Of a stretch of DNA of 10,066 bases, positions 1-6,545 are shown one piece after another; the stretch's first letter is position 1; every line of letters begins with the position of its first letter. Both the position numbers and the translations under genes were made by a program. The stretch is taken from assembly GCA_964612465.1 (NCBI GenBank), contig CAZTDF010000173.1:1-10066 (forward strand), in the 5' to 3' direction. The stretch comes from JAFGPJ01 sp964612465. Lineage in GTDB: Bacteria > Planctomycetota > Phycisphaerae > Sedimentisphaerales > Anaerobacaceae. A model generated the notes under the pieces. That model was not told the DNA's origin. It made no database searches and saw only the letters and a program-made list of their open reading frames with translations.

Positions 1-491
1 ATAAAGACTATATCAAAGGCGATGATCTTGGCAATAATTTCCCTTCCTTTAATGAATCCAGGTACCGCAGTCGAATTGAAAGCGTATTCAATGGTGGCCC
101 ACCGATTATTCTTTCGGCTCGGCTGCACAAGGATATTTTTGCTTCGCCTCTACCGAATGGTGAATTAAGAATCCTCAACACTACTGTTACTGCTGTACCG
201 GCGTCTGACGGAAATAGCTACAATGCTCTCTTTGTTGCAGAGGACATCACCGAACGTAAACGGTTGGAAGAAGCTTCGATCCGGGCCAAGAAAGAGGTTG
301 AAGAGGCCAACCGTAAACTTGAACAAGCTGTTGATCATGCAAATATGCTGACCAGGGAATCAAAGGTTGCTAATAGTGCCAAAAGCGAATTTCTGGCTAA
401 TATGAGCCATAAAATTCGAACACCAATGAACGGTATTGTGGGTATGCTGACACTGGCCTTTAATAAGGTACAAGATGCGAAATGGCGATAA
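1..491 (+). CDS. PAS-domain sensor histidine kinase, 5' end outside window, truncated after the H-box
   Basis: The reading frame is open from the left edge (first full codon at base 3) and gives 162 residues before TAA. Residues ~15-92 look like the end of a PAS domain, closing with the typical FVAEDITERKRLEE junction. A signalling helix follows (~93-125), then a HisKA dimerisation start with the H-box MSHKIRTPMNGIVGM, the phospho-accepting His being residue 136 (bases 408-410). The usual Glu after this His is Lys here (bases 411-413). The protein ends 26 residues past the His, so the second HisKA helix and the whole ATP-binding domain are missing and it cannot be a working kinase alone. From the signalling helix to its last residue it aligns without gaps to the next gene, so it is a paralogue. 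I infer a remnant left by recombination. The alternative is an assembly join or a frameshift into the next gene. Confidence 0.8.
   Translation, partial: KDYIKGDDLGNNFPSFNESRYRSRIESVFNGGPPIILSARLHKDIFASPLPNGELRILNTTVTAVPASDGNSYNALFVAEDITERKRLEEASIRAKKEVEEANRKLEQAVDHANMLTRESKVANSAKSEFLANMSHKIRTPMNGIVGMLTLAFNKVQDAKWR
465..468 (+). promoter_or_regulatory. Weak ribosome binding site for the hybrid kinase
   Basis: AAGG lies six bases before the ATG at 475, inside the end of the truncated kinase gene. It is the only Shine-Dalgarno-like stretch near this start. An in-frame TGA at 448-450 prevents the kinase frame from starting further left, so 475 is the first ATG available in this frame. Confidence 0.4.
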
Positions 492-2610
492 ACTTACATC
501 ACTCATAAAGCAGGCGTCTTCAGCAATAAAAACACTACGCCCGACAGATGAATCGGAGGTTAAGAACTTGCAGGTAATCCTCGACGAAATCAACCACGCT
601 GTCGCCAAGATGAGTAGTGGTCATGTTGAGTTACACGAACAGGCCAAGGATGCAAGTTCTGAGGCAACTGAGGCGCCAGCGAAAGTACCCCAGCAGGAGG
701 ACGAAGATTCCGTTCGGTCGATAGAGGCGGTATCGCAAGCGGTCCGCAGTTTTCAAAACTTGACTGACCAAATTACTCAGACAGGTGCCGGTGCTGATTC
801 GGAGCCTGCAGATACAGGTTCGATCCCAACTGTCGAACCCGGACCGGAGGAAGCTACTGTTATTGATAAATACAAGCAAACACAGGACCAACTGAGGGAA
901 AGTGAAGAAAAGTACCGAACGATTTTTGAAAACTCCGCTATTGCTATCATGATGGCCGATGAACAGGAACGACTCGTTTCCTGGAATAAGTTTACGGAAA
1001 AACTACTTGGTATGAACGCCGAAGATTTACATCTCAAGCCTGTGAAATCACTTTATCCCGACGGAGAATGGGTAAAAATAAGATCACGTAACATCAGACA
1101 AAAAAGCTTCGAAGCTCATCTGGAAAGCAAAATGGTTGCAAAAGATGACCAGATGATTGATGTTGACATTTCACTTAGTGTGTTGAGAAATTTAGAAGGA
1201 AAAGTAATAAGTTCGATAGCAATCATTAAGGATATCAGCAAACGCAAAGAGTCGGAGCGAGAATCGATTCTTGCTAAAAAAGAACTCGAAGAGGCAAACC
1301 GCAGACTCGAACAAGCTGTTGAGCATGCAAATATGCTGACAAGGAAAGCAAAGATCGCCAATAATGCAAAGAGTGAATTTCTCGCTAATATGAGCCATGA
1401 AATCCGAACACCAATGAACGGCATTGTCGGCATGTTGACTCTGGCGCTTAATAAAGAGCGTGATGAAAAAATCCGTGAGTTTCTGACTATTGCCAAAACA
1501 TGCGCCAATAACCTGCTAAAGTTGATAAATGATATTCTGGATATATCGAAGGTCGAAGCTGGTAAGCTTAATGTTGAGATTATTGACTCCAGTGTAAGTG
1601 AGATACTTAGCACTATTAATTCGAGTATGCGCCCGATGGCCACTGAAAAAGGGATTAGCTTCGATATTGTTTTGATGACGGATGTCCCGGAAAATATAAA
1701 GACCGATCCTGCAAGACTTAATCAGTGTCTGGTAAATCTGATTGGCAACTCTATCAAGTTTACTCAAACCGGGGGTATAACGGTTGAACTTTCTTTGGAG
1801 AAAATGGGGGATAAACCGTTTATTCGTTTCGATGTTGTTGATACCGGCATAGGTATTCCGATTGATAAACAACAAACTATCTTTGACAAGTTTACACAGG
1901 CTGATGGCAGTACAACACGTAAACATGGTGGTACCGGCCTGGGGCTTGCTATCACAAAGCAGTTGGCTGAACTTCTCGGTGGAGACATTACGCTATTCAG
2001 CGAACCAGGCAAAGGTTCGACATTCTCACTGATTATTTCGGCTAACATTGATAGCGCATCGGCCACCATGATAAGTAATAACAAGTGGAGAAAAAAAGAC
2101 ACAAAAGATGAACCATCCGATGAAATCAACAAAACTATCGGTAAAATCTTGATCGTCGAAGATGATTATGCCAATCAACAGGTTATTCTTGGCATATTGG
2201 AAGAAACCAACTTCCAGGCAGAAATCGCCAACGATGGTATTGAAGCTGTTGATAAGATAACAAGCGGTTCTTACTATTTGATATTTATGGATATGCAGAT
2301 GCCGAATATGAACGGCTACGATGCGACGAAGCTCATTCGTAAAAAAGGTTATACACTGCCGATTATAGCTCTGACTGCTTACGCCATGAAAGGTGATGAG
2401 GAAAAGTGCCTAAATGCCGGATGTGACGCATATCTGTCTAAGCCTGTTGATGCCGAAAAGCTGTTTAAAATACTCGGTGAGTTTCTGTCATTCGAGTCAG
2501 ATTTTATGCTCGATGAAATTAACGCTACCGAGAAAAAAGTTGACGAGCTAAGCAAACAGTTCTGCAATACGCACAAAGCAACTGTAAAAAGTACTAATAG
2601 CGAGGAATAA
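475..2610 (+). CDS. Hybrid sensor histidine kinase (PAS-HisKA-HATPase-REC)
   Basis: A 711-residue protein with no signal peptide or membrane segment, so probably cytosolic. Residues 1-140 are a polar, partly helical and partly disordered region I do not recognise. A PAS domain spans ~143-257 and a signalling helix ~258-297. HisKA has MSHEIRTPMNG with His308 as phospho-acceptor. The ATPase domain shows the N-box (NLIGNS, Asn425), G1 (DTGIGIP, Asp456), F-box (FDKFTQAD) and G2 (GTGLGLA, 486-492). A receiver follows (~557-672), with acidic Glu562/Asp563/Asp564, phospho-acceptor Asp606, Thr634 and Lys656, all key residues present. The family autophosphorylates on His using ATP and passes the phosphate to Asp. 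The start overlaps the truncated kinase by 17 bases in another frame and the stop abuts the next ATG. There is no HPt domain, so a further relay would need a separate HPt, or the stand-alone receivers would be phosphorylated directly from His308. The stimulus sensed by PAS is unknown. Confidence 0.95.
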   Translation: MRNGDKLTSLIKQASSAIKTLRPTDESEVKNLQVILDEINHAVAKMSSGHVELHEQAKDASSEATEAPAKVPQQEDEDSVRSIEAVSQAVRSFQNLTDQITQTGAGADSEPADTGSIPTVEPGPEEATVIDKYKQTQDQLRESEEKYRTIFENSAIAIMMADEQERLVSWNKFTEKLLGMNAEDLHLKPVKSLYPDGEWVKIRSRNIRQKSFEAHLESKMVAKDDQMIDVDISLSVLRNLEGKVISSIAIIKDISKRKESERESILAKKELEEANRRLEQAVEHANMLTRKAKIANNAKSEFLANMSHEIRTPMNGIVGMLTLALNKERDEKIREFLTIAKTCANNLLKLINDILDISKVEAGKLNVEIIDSSVSEILSTINSSMRPMATEKGISFDIVLMTDVPENIKTDPARLNQCLVNLIGNSIKFTQTGGITVELSLEKMGDKPFIRFDVVDTGIGIPIDKQQTIFDKFTQADGSTTRKHGGTGLGLAITKQLAELLGGDITLFSEPGKGSTFSLIISANIDSASATMISNNKWRKKDTKDEPSDEINKTIGKILIVEDDYANQQVILGILEETNFQAEIANDGIEAVDKITSGSYYLIFMDMQMPNMNGYDATKLIRKKGYTLPIIALTAYAMKGDEEKCLNAGCDAYLSKPVDAEKLFKILGEFLSFESDFMLDEINATEKKVDELSKQFCNTHKATVKSTNSEE

Positions 2611-3060
2611 ATGGAAGTTGTCCAGGAAAGTATGAACGTACCTGAATCGAAAGGCAAGTCTAAACTAAAAATCCTGATTGTGGAAGACGATTTTGCCTCT
2701 TTCAAATTACTGGAAGAATATCTGTGCGAATACGGCGATTGTTCCGTGGCTGTTGATGGGGCCGAAACTGTTGAAGCATTTAAGGAGGCTTTAGATGAGG
2801 ATCAGCCTTATGATTTGATATGCCTTGACATTATGCTACCGGAAATGAATGGTCACCTTGCACTTGAAGAGATTTGCAAGATAGAGCGGGAAAATGGAAT
2901 AAGCGACTCTGACGGCGTCAAGGTAATCATGACAACCGCTATAGACGACTCTGAGGATATTATTAAAGCATTTAAGGAGGGATGTAAAGCTTATATTGTC
3001 AAACCAATTACCAATGAAAAGCTTTTTGCAGAAATGCGAAAGCTTGGTCTTACTAAGTGA
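2611..3060 (+). CDS. Single-domain response regulator (CheY-like receiver), copy 1
   Basis: A 149-residue protein that is nearly all one receiver domain (~18-145) after a short polar N-terminus. The acidic pocket is Glu25/Asp26/Asp27 in LIVEDDF, the phospho-acceptor is Asp73 in CLDIMLPEMNG, the switch Thr lies in MTTA (108/109), and the conserved Lys is Lys131 in IVKP. There is no output domain, so it must act by binding a partner or as a phosphate sink or relay. Its ATG directly follows the TAA of the hybrid kinase, with GAGGAA just upstream inside the kinase's end, so translation is probably coupled. It is a close, gapless paralogue of the next gene. The kinase just upstream is the obvious phosphodonor, inferred from position. 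Confidence 0.93.
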   Translation: MEVVQESMNVPESKGKSKLKILIVEDDFASFKLLEEYLCEYGDCSVAVDGAETVEAFKEALDEDQPYDLICLDIMLPEMNGHLALEEICKIERENGISDSDGVKVIMTTAIDDSEDIIKAFKEGCKAYIVKPITNEKLFAEMRKLGLTK

Positions 3061-3096
3061 ATAGAACAAATTGAAATATAGTATAGGAGAAATAAA

Positions 3097-3543
3097 ATGG
3101 AAATTGCAGAAGAAAAAGCAAGCGAACCAAAATCGCAAGAGCAGTCGAAGCTCAAAATGCTCGTTGTGGAGGATGATTTCCCCTCATGCGAAGTATTAAA
3201 GGAGTATTTGTCTGAATACGGCGATTGCACTACTACTGCTAATGGGGCCGAGGGCGTTGAAGCGTTTCGGAATGCATTAGATGCAGGTACGCCCTATGAT
3301 CTTGTATGTCTCGACATCATGATGCCGGAGATGGATGGACATGAGGCTCTGAGTACTATTCGACAGATAGAACAAGATCGTGGCATACTTGACTCCAGTG
3401 GTGTAAGGGTAATTATGACAACCGCAAAGGACCGTTCCAGGGATATGATAAAAGCCTTCGATGAGGGCTGTGCGTCCTATATTGTTAAACCTATTGACCA
3501 GGGAAAACTTGTTGCAGAGATGCAAAAGCTTGACCTTATCTAA
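3097..3543 (+). CDS. Single-domain response regulator (CheY-like receiver), copy 2
   Basis: A 148-residue stand-alone receiver that aligns end to end with the previous gene (YGDC, CLDIM.PEM.GH, VIMTTA, AF.EGC, YIVKPI all shared). All phosphorylation residues are present: Glu25/Asp26/Asp27, Asp73, Thr108/109 and Lys131. A good ribosome binding site, AGGAGA at 3085-3090, precedes the ATG. The 36-base spacer after copy 1 holds only this site. The two copies differ mainly in the N-terminal 17 residues and around the 90-115 surface (KIERENGISDSD versus QIEQDRGILDSS), so partner choice or dephosphorylation rate may differ. No output domain is present. This looks like a tandem duplication that has since diverged. 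Confidence 0.93.
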   Translation: MEIAEEKASEPKSQEQSKLKMLVVEDDFPSCEVLKEYLSEYGDCTTTANGAEGVEAFRNALDAGTPYDLVCLDIMMPEMDGHEALSTIRQIEQDRGILDSSGVRVIMTTAKDRSRDMIKAFDEGCASYIVKPIDQGKLVAEMQKLDLI

Positions 3544-3590
3544 GGAACCCAGAAACGCAAAAGAATACATTTTGGGAACCATAATATTTG

Positions 3591-3597
3591 AAAGGAG
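3591..3597 (+). promoter_or_regulatory. Ribosome binding site that fixes the start of the first coiled-coil gene
   Basis: AAAGGAG sits seven bases before the ATG at 3605. The same frame is open back to 3461, but that upstream start lies inside the preceding response regulator and has no such site, so 3605 is chosen. Confidence 0.8.
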
Positions 3598-3604
3598 AAT
3601 ACTA

Positions 3605-4723
3605 ATGGCTTCGGAAACAACAGAACAAAAAAGCCCGAATACGGATGAACTCACCAAAAACGAGCAAGTTGAGGAGAATGTTGATCAGCATACTGACGAG
3701 TCAACAGTAGCAAATGAGCAGACCCGGCAGGAAGGTGCCGAAGGCGATTTGGCAGGAAGAGATGGTTTGCAGGAATATCGTGAACAACTTAAGCAACGTC
3801 TTGATGAAGAGCTGACTAATCTGGAGGCCACACAGGGCAAAGTCATTGACCGACTCCAGGCCGATAACGAGGTTGACAATATCGCCGATAGTGACTTTAG
3901 CATACTAAGTATTGCGGATGTTTCACAGGAAAGAGCTGACATCCTGTCAATTGTCAGGAGTCTCGAAAGACAAGCTGATACATCGGTTAAACTAAAAGAT
4001 GTCCTTGAAACTGATATCGAGGCGGTGCAGAAAAAACTTTCTATAGAAATGGCCGCCCGTGCTGAACTGGAAGCAAAAGTCGAAGCATTCGAAACAAGCT
4101 CTGGTTCAACCGAACAGTTACGCAAAGAAAACGCCTCTCTCATGGAAGAACGCGATAGGTTAGCTCACCTGCTTGCAGAAATTCGGCCACAGCTTGAGTC
4201 AATTACTGAAGGACGTGATTCACTTGCCGAAGAGACGGCCTTTGCCCAAAAACGAGCACGGGAACTGGCCAGCAGGAAGGCCAACCTTGAAACTCAGGTC
4301 AAACACCTTCAGGAAAAAGTTGCGGATACCGATCGTCTGCGCGCCGAAGTGACTAAGGTAACAGATGAACGCCAGGTTCTGGCTGAACAGGTGCGACGTC
4401 TTATGGATCGTTTGGAAGAGGCCAATAAGGTCAGAGATACACTTGAGGTAGATTTGGCTGCGTCTCATAAAGCCGTATGCGACCTGCGAAATGAAATGGA
4501 AAGCCTTCAGGATAAAGTCACTGGAGATGGCAGCCAGGTATCTGACCTGCGTAATAAACTTATTGCTCAGAGTACTGAACTGGCGGCAGCTAATGAAAAA
4601 ATTCAGCAGGAAGTTGCCGCTCGCAGACAAACCGAAGAGATGCTAAGGGAAATAAAGTCGCGATTGCTAAAACTATCCGAGAACAAGACCATCGCGGCGG
4701 CACTCGGTTTATCTCGTGGATAA
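3605..4723 (+). CDS. Coiled-coil protein of the signalling cluster, copy 1
   Basis: A 372-residue, highly charged protein with no recognisable catalytic domain, signal peptide or membrane segment. Residues 1-50 are acidic and Gln/Glu/Thr-rich, likely disordered. From ~55 onward long heptad-like stretches rich in Leu, Glu, Arg and Gln predict extended coiled coil (e.g. ARAELEAKVEAFE, ERDRLAHLLAE, RRQTEEMLREIKSRLLKL). Residues from ~181 to the end align without gaps to the next gene at a constant offset of 20, sharing TLEVDL, LRNEMESLQ-type heptads and the ending E-x-ML-x-x-IKSR. A short motif, SQERADILSI (107-116), also recurs in the next protein. Double stop TAATAG. Function unknown; position behind a kinase and two receivers suggests a scaffold, localisation factor or output partner. 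Similarity to myosin-like or SMC-like coils would be compositional only. Confidence 0.88.
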   Translation: MASETTEQKSPNTDELTKNEQVEENVDQHTDESTVANEQTRQEGAEGDLAGRDGLQEYREQLKQRLDEELTNLEATQGKVIDRLQADNEVDNIADSDFSILSIADVSQERADILSIVRSLERQADTSVKLKDVLETDIEAVQKKLSIEMAARAELEAKVEAFETSSGSTEQLRKENASLMEERDRLAHLLAEIRPQLESITEGRDSLAEETAFAQKRARELASRKANLETQVKHLQEKVADTDRLRAEVTKVTDERQVLAEQVRRLMDRLEEANKVRDTLEVDLAASHKAVCDLRNEMESLQDKVTGDGSQVSDLRNKLIAQSTELAAANEKIQQEVAARRQTEEMLREIKSRLLKLSENKTIAAALGLSRG

Positions 4724-4822
4724 TAGCCGCAACGTTGCTGATCAGGCACAACGCAACTGTGGTGGATATCTGCCGCAAACTGCCTGTAGCAACAAAGGCT
4801 CTTATGAAAGGACGGTGTTCTG

Positions 4823-5983
4823 ATGGCCACAACAGGAACGACGCTGGACATATCAAGCGAAACAAACGACTTGTCTGATCAACAGGTTGATAGTGTTGTC
4901 GAGGATAACCGAAGTAAAGGTAATGTTTCTGCGGCGGCTTCTCAGGACGCAGCTGACATCCTGTCCATTCTCGATGGTCTGGGAGCACAGAAGCCGGCTA
5001 CAGGCCAGTTGCCAAAGAACACCCCTCTTACTGCCGAAGAACAGGGCAAACTTGCCGACTTGCTTGGAGATACCAAACCGAAAATTAAAGCAGAACCTAA
5101 TGAGCAGGCCCAAATTTCAGAGCAGCTTTCTGCATCTGAGTTCGAGAATAAGGAAATCCAGGAAACAAAAACAGCCATTGAGACTCCGCTAAGCGATGCA
5201 GAGAAAAATGCCAAACAGACCGAGCCTCTTCAAACAGAATCAGCTGTAATGACAGAGGGCTATGGGAATAAGGATAAATTAACATCTGTTCTCGATGCAA
5301 TTCAGAATGAGACGTCTGATCAATCAAAAGCTCCTGTACCATCAGAGATTAAAGACAATTCACTACGAGAACAATCTTCTGCATCAGAACATACAGAACA
5401 TATCGAGGCCAACTTTTCTAAACAAGAGCAAGCCAGACTCAATGATTTACTTACCAAGGCACAATCACAGATTGAAGCAGTAACTGCTGAGCGCGATACA
5501 CTCAGCAAGGAATTGGTTTTTACCAGAGCCCTTGTTGAAGAACTCGATAATGACCAGCCTGATAATAAAGCTGAGAAGCCGAATCAGGCAAATAAGAACC
5601 CGGATATAGAGCAGTTACGTTTAGAACTCACTAAGATGACCAAATGGCATAAGACCCTGACTGTGCAGGCACAAAAACTGTTGAAACTTGTAGAAAACTC
5701 TCATGCGGAAAGTGAAACTCTTGAGGTGGACCTAACTCAAGCCCACGAAACTATATGTAATCTGAACAAGAAAGTGCAGACGCTGCAAGAGAAAGTTGAA
5801 AATTATGATAATATGAAAACCGATCTGTATAATCAGCTTGTAGATCAAACTGCCATGCTGACGACAACCCACGAAAAGCTCCAACATGAAGTTTCTCAGC
5901 GAAGAAAGGCTGAGCAAATGCTGAAAGACATAAAATCACGCTTTGCACGATTAACACGAACCAAGTCCACTGCCATCAGCTAA
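4823..5983 (+). CDS. Coiled-coil protein of the signalling cluster, copy 2
   Basis: A 386-residue acidic protein, paralogous to the previous gene. AAAGGA at 4808-4812 lies about ten bases before the ATG. Residues 1-195 are polar and probably largely disordered (Gln, Glu, Ser, Lys, Thr), and 200-376 is coiled coil colinear with copy 1. The closest part is 299-373, with TLEVDL, EKLQHEV, RR and IKSR in common, and roughly two residues in five are identical by eye. The N-terminal half carries two copies of a small module: a D-x-L-[ST] helix (AADILSILDGL, 43-53; KDKLTSVLDAI, 150-160) followed after a linker by an E-Q-x-x-L-x-D-LL helix (72-81 and 202-210). No enzymatic domain, signal or membrane segment. 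It is the last clear gene of the cluster, and I see no strong terminator after it. Function unknown. Confidence 0.87.
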   Translation: MATTGTTLDISSETNDLSDQQVDSVVEDNRSKGNVSAAASQDAADILSILDGLGAQKPATGQLPKNTPLTAEEQGKLADLLGDTKPKIKAEPNEQAQISEQLSASEFENKEIQETKTAIETPLSDAEKNAKQTEPLQTESAVMTEGYGNKDKLTSVLDAIQNETSDQSKAPVPSEIKDNSLREQSSASEHTEHIEANFSKQEQARLNDLLTKAQSQIEAVTAERDTLSKELVFTRALVEELDNDQPDNKAEKPNQANKNPDIEQLRLELTKMTKWHKTLTVQAQKLLKLVENSHAESETLEVDLTQAHETICNLNKKVQTLQEKVENYDNMKTDLYNQLVDQTAMLTTTHEKLQHEVSQRRKAEQMLKDIKSRFARLTRTKSTAIS

Positions 5984-6003
5984 AACTGCTGCTATTTATT
6001 GCT

Positions 6004-6228
6004 TTGGTTAGTAACATCACAGGCGACAATTATTTGGGCATCGCTGTCTACTGCAGCCTGAGCATTACCGCACTGATCCCAACCTTTATTATTTGCCTTC
6101 ATAATGGGATATTCCCGGACATCCTGGAGAAGCTGCAATCGTTTATTTTTTTGGTTATGTCAGGCGTAAGCCCATTGGCTTTATGGATTGGGATGGAGTA
6201 CAACGAGTGCACGTTGCGCTTCATCTAA
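6004..6228 (+). CDS. Possible small membrane protein
   Basis: A 74-codon ORF beginning at TTG, 20 bases after the coiled-coil gene, with no Shine-Dalgarno sequence. The frame is open further left through KLLLFIAL, so the true start is uncertain. Two clear hydrophobic stretches are seen (about residues 10-31, YLGIAVYCSLSI..., and 44-62, LQSFIFLVMSG...WIGM), which suggests a two- or three-pass small membrane protein of holin-like size. I recognise no family. Its TAA overlaps the TAG of the SEC-C gene on the opposite strand. It may be the tail of a decayed gene or a chance T-rich ORF. Confidence 0.33.
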   Translation: MVSNITGDNYLGIAVYCSLSITALIPTFIICLHNGIFPDILEKLQSFIFLVMSGVSPLALWIGMEYNECTLRFI

Positions 6229-6365
6229 CCGCTGTCATCCAGGCTAAAGGTTACCGTCTTCCGTTGAGCCTGATTCGTTTTCCAATCCCTTGCAAAGCAG
6301 CAATATTTGTATTTCTTGTCACTACCACAAGGACATAGAGAATTTTTTGGAACTGATTTCCCCAT
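6225..6365 (-). CDS. Short SEC-C motif protein
   Basis: A 46-residue protein starting at the ATG at 6365. Near its N-terminus is NSLCPCGSDKKYKYCC, the SEC-C metal-binding motif (C-x-C-x8-C-C; Cys11, Cys13, Cys22, Cys23). In SecA and many small proteins this motif binds one zinc ion. The usual GRN/D before and GSGK inside appear as PKNS and GSDK. A 23-residue polar tail (ARDWKTNQAQRK...) follows and ends in SLDDSG. No good ribosome binding site precedes this ATG. The frame is open to another ATG at 6434 (69 residues), which has only a weak GAG. Most SEC-C proteins of this kind are longer, so it could be the surviving N-terminus of a larger gene. A zinc-binding role is likely; the cellular role is unknown. 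Confidence 0.55.
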   Translation of the reverse strand: MGKSVPKNSLCPCGSDKKYKYCCFARDWKTNQAQRKTVTFSLDDSG

Positions 6366-6505
6366 TTTAATTATGTACAACGCGTACCAACTTTGCACCT
6401 TTGATGCTACTTCGGTTCTTCGTTGGTCTACCATCTATCTCATAAGTCTTTAATTTGCAATCATTAATCGTTTAGTAACAAACACTTACAAAGGGACGCT
6501 TCGGC

Positions 6506-6544
6506 TTATGAATCCCATGCTCTAACCAACTGAGCTACGCCGCC
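6506..6544 (-). pseudogene. tRNA-Met(CAT) 5' half (truncated tRNA gene)
   Basis: On the - strand, 39 bases read as the first half of an elongator-type tRNA-Met. They give the acceptor strand GGCGGCG, TA, the D-arm GCTCAGTTGGTTAGAGC, the anticodon 5' stem TGGGA and the loop TTCATAA with anticodon CAT (6508-6510). Right after the loop the expected TCCCA partner is absent (GCCGA instead). No T-arm (GGTTCRA) and no CGCCGCC acceptor partner are found downstream on this strand. It cannot form a tRNA. It may be a recombination or integration scar, or a remnant of a displaced gene. Confidence 0.8.
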
Positions 6545-6545
6545 G

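Noticed and set aside
448..491. Programmed +1 frameshift joining the truncated kinase to the hybrid kinase
   Set aside because: No recognisable slippery site. The fusion would carry two H-boxes in tandem, and the second ORF has its own ATG with a plausible AAGG. A recombination scar explains it better.
1116..1643. 175-codon ORF on the - strand within the hybrid kinase
   Set aside because: Antisense shadow of well-supported HisKA/HATPase coding sequence, with low-complexity Ser/Leu/Ile composition.
3461..3604. Extension of the first coiled-coil gene to an upstream start at 3461
   Set aside because: It overlaps the end of response regulator copy 2 by over 80 bases, and the ATG at 3605 has its own strong ribosome binding site.
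4729..4738. Perfect 10-bp palindrome GCAACGTTGC between the coiled-coil genes
   Set aside because: Too short, with no flanking promoter or U-tract; expected by chance at this length.
6440..6544. Complete tRNA with odd anticodon arm, or tRNA interrupted by a group I intron
   Set aside because: GGGA could pair with a TCCC 16 bases on, but there is no T-arm or acceptor 3' strand, and no 3' exon for an intron is found on that strand in the window.
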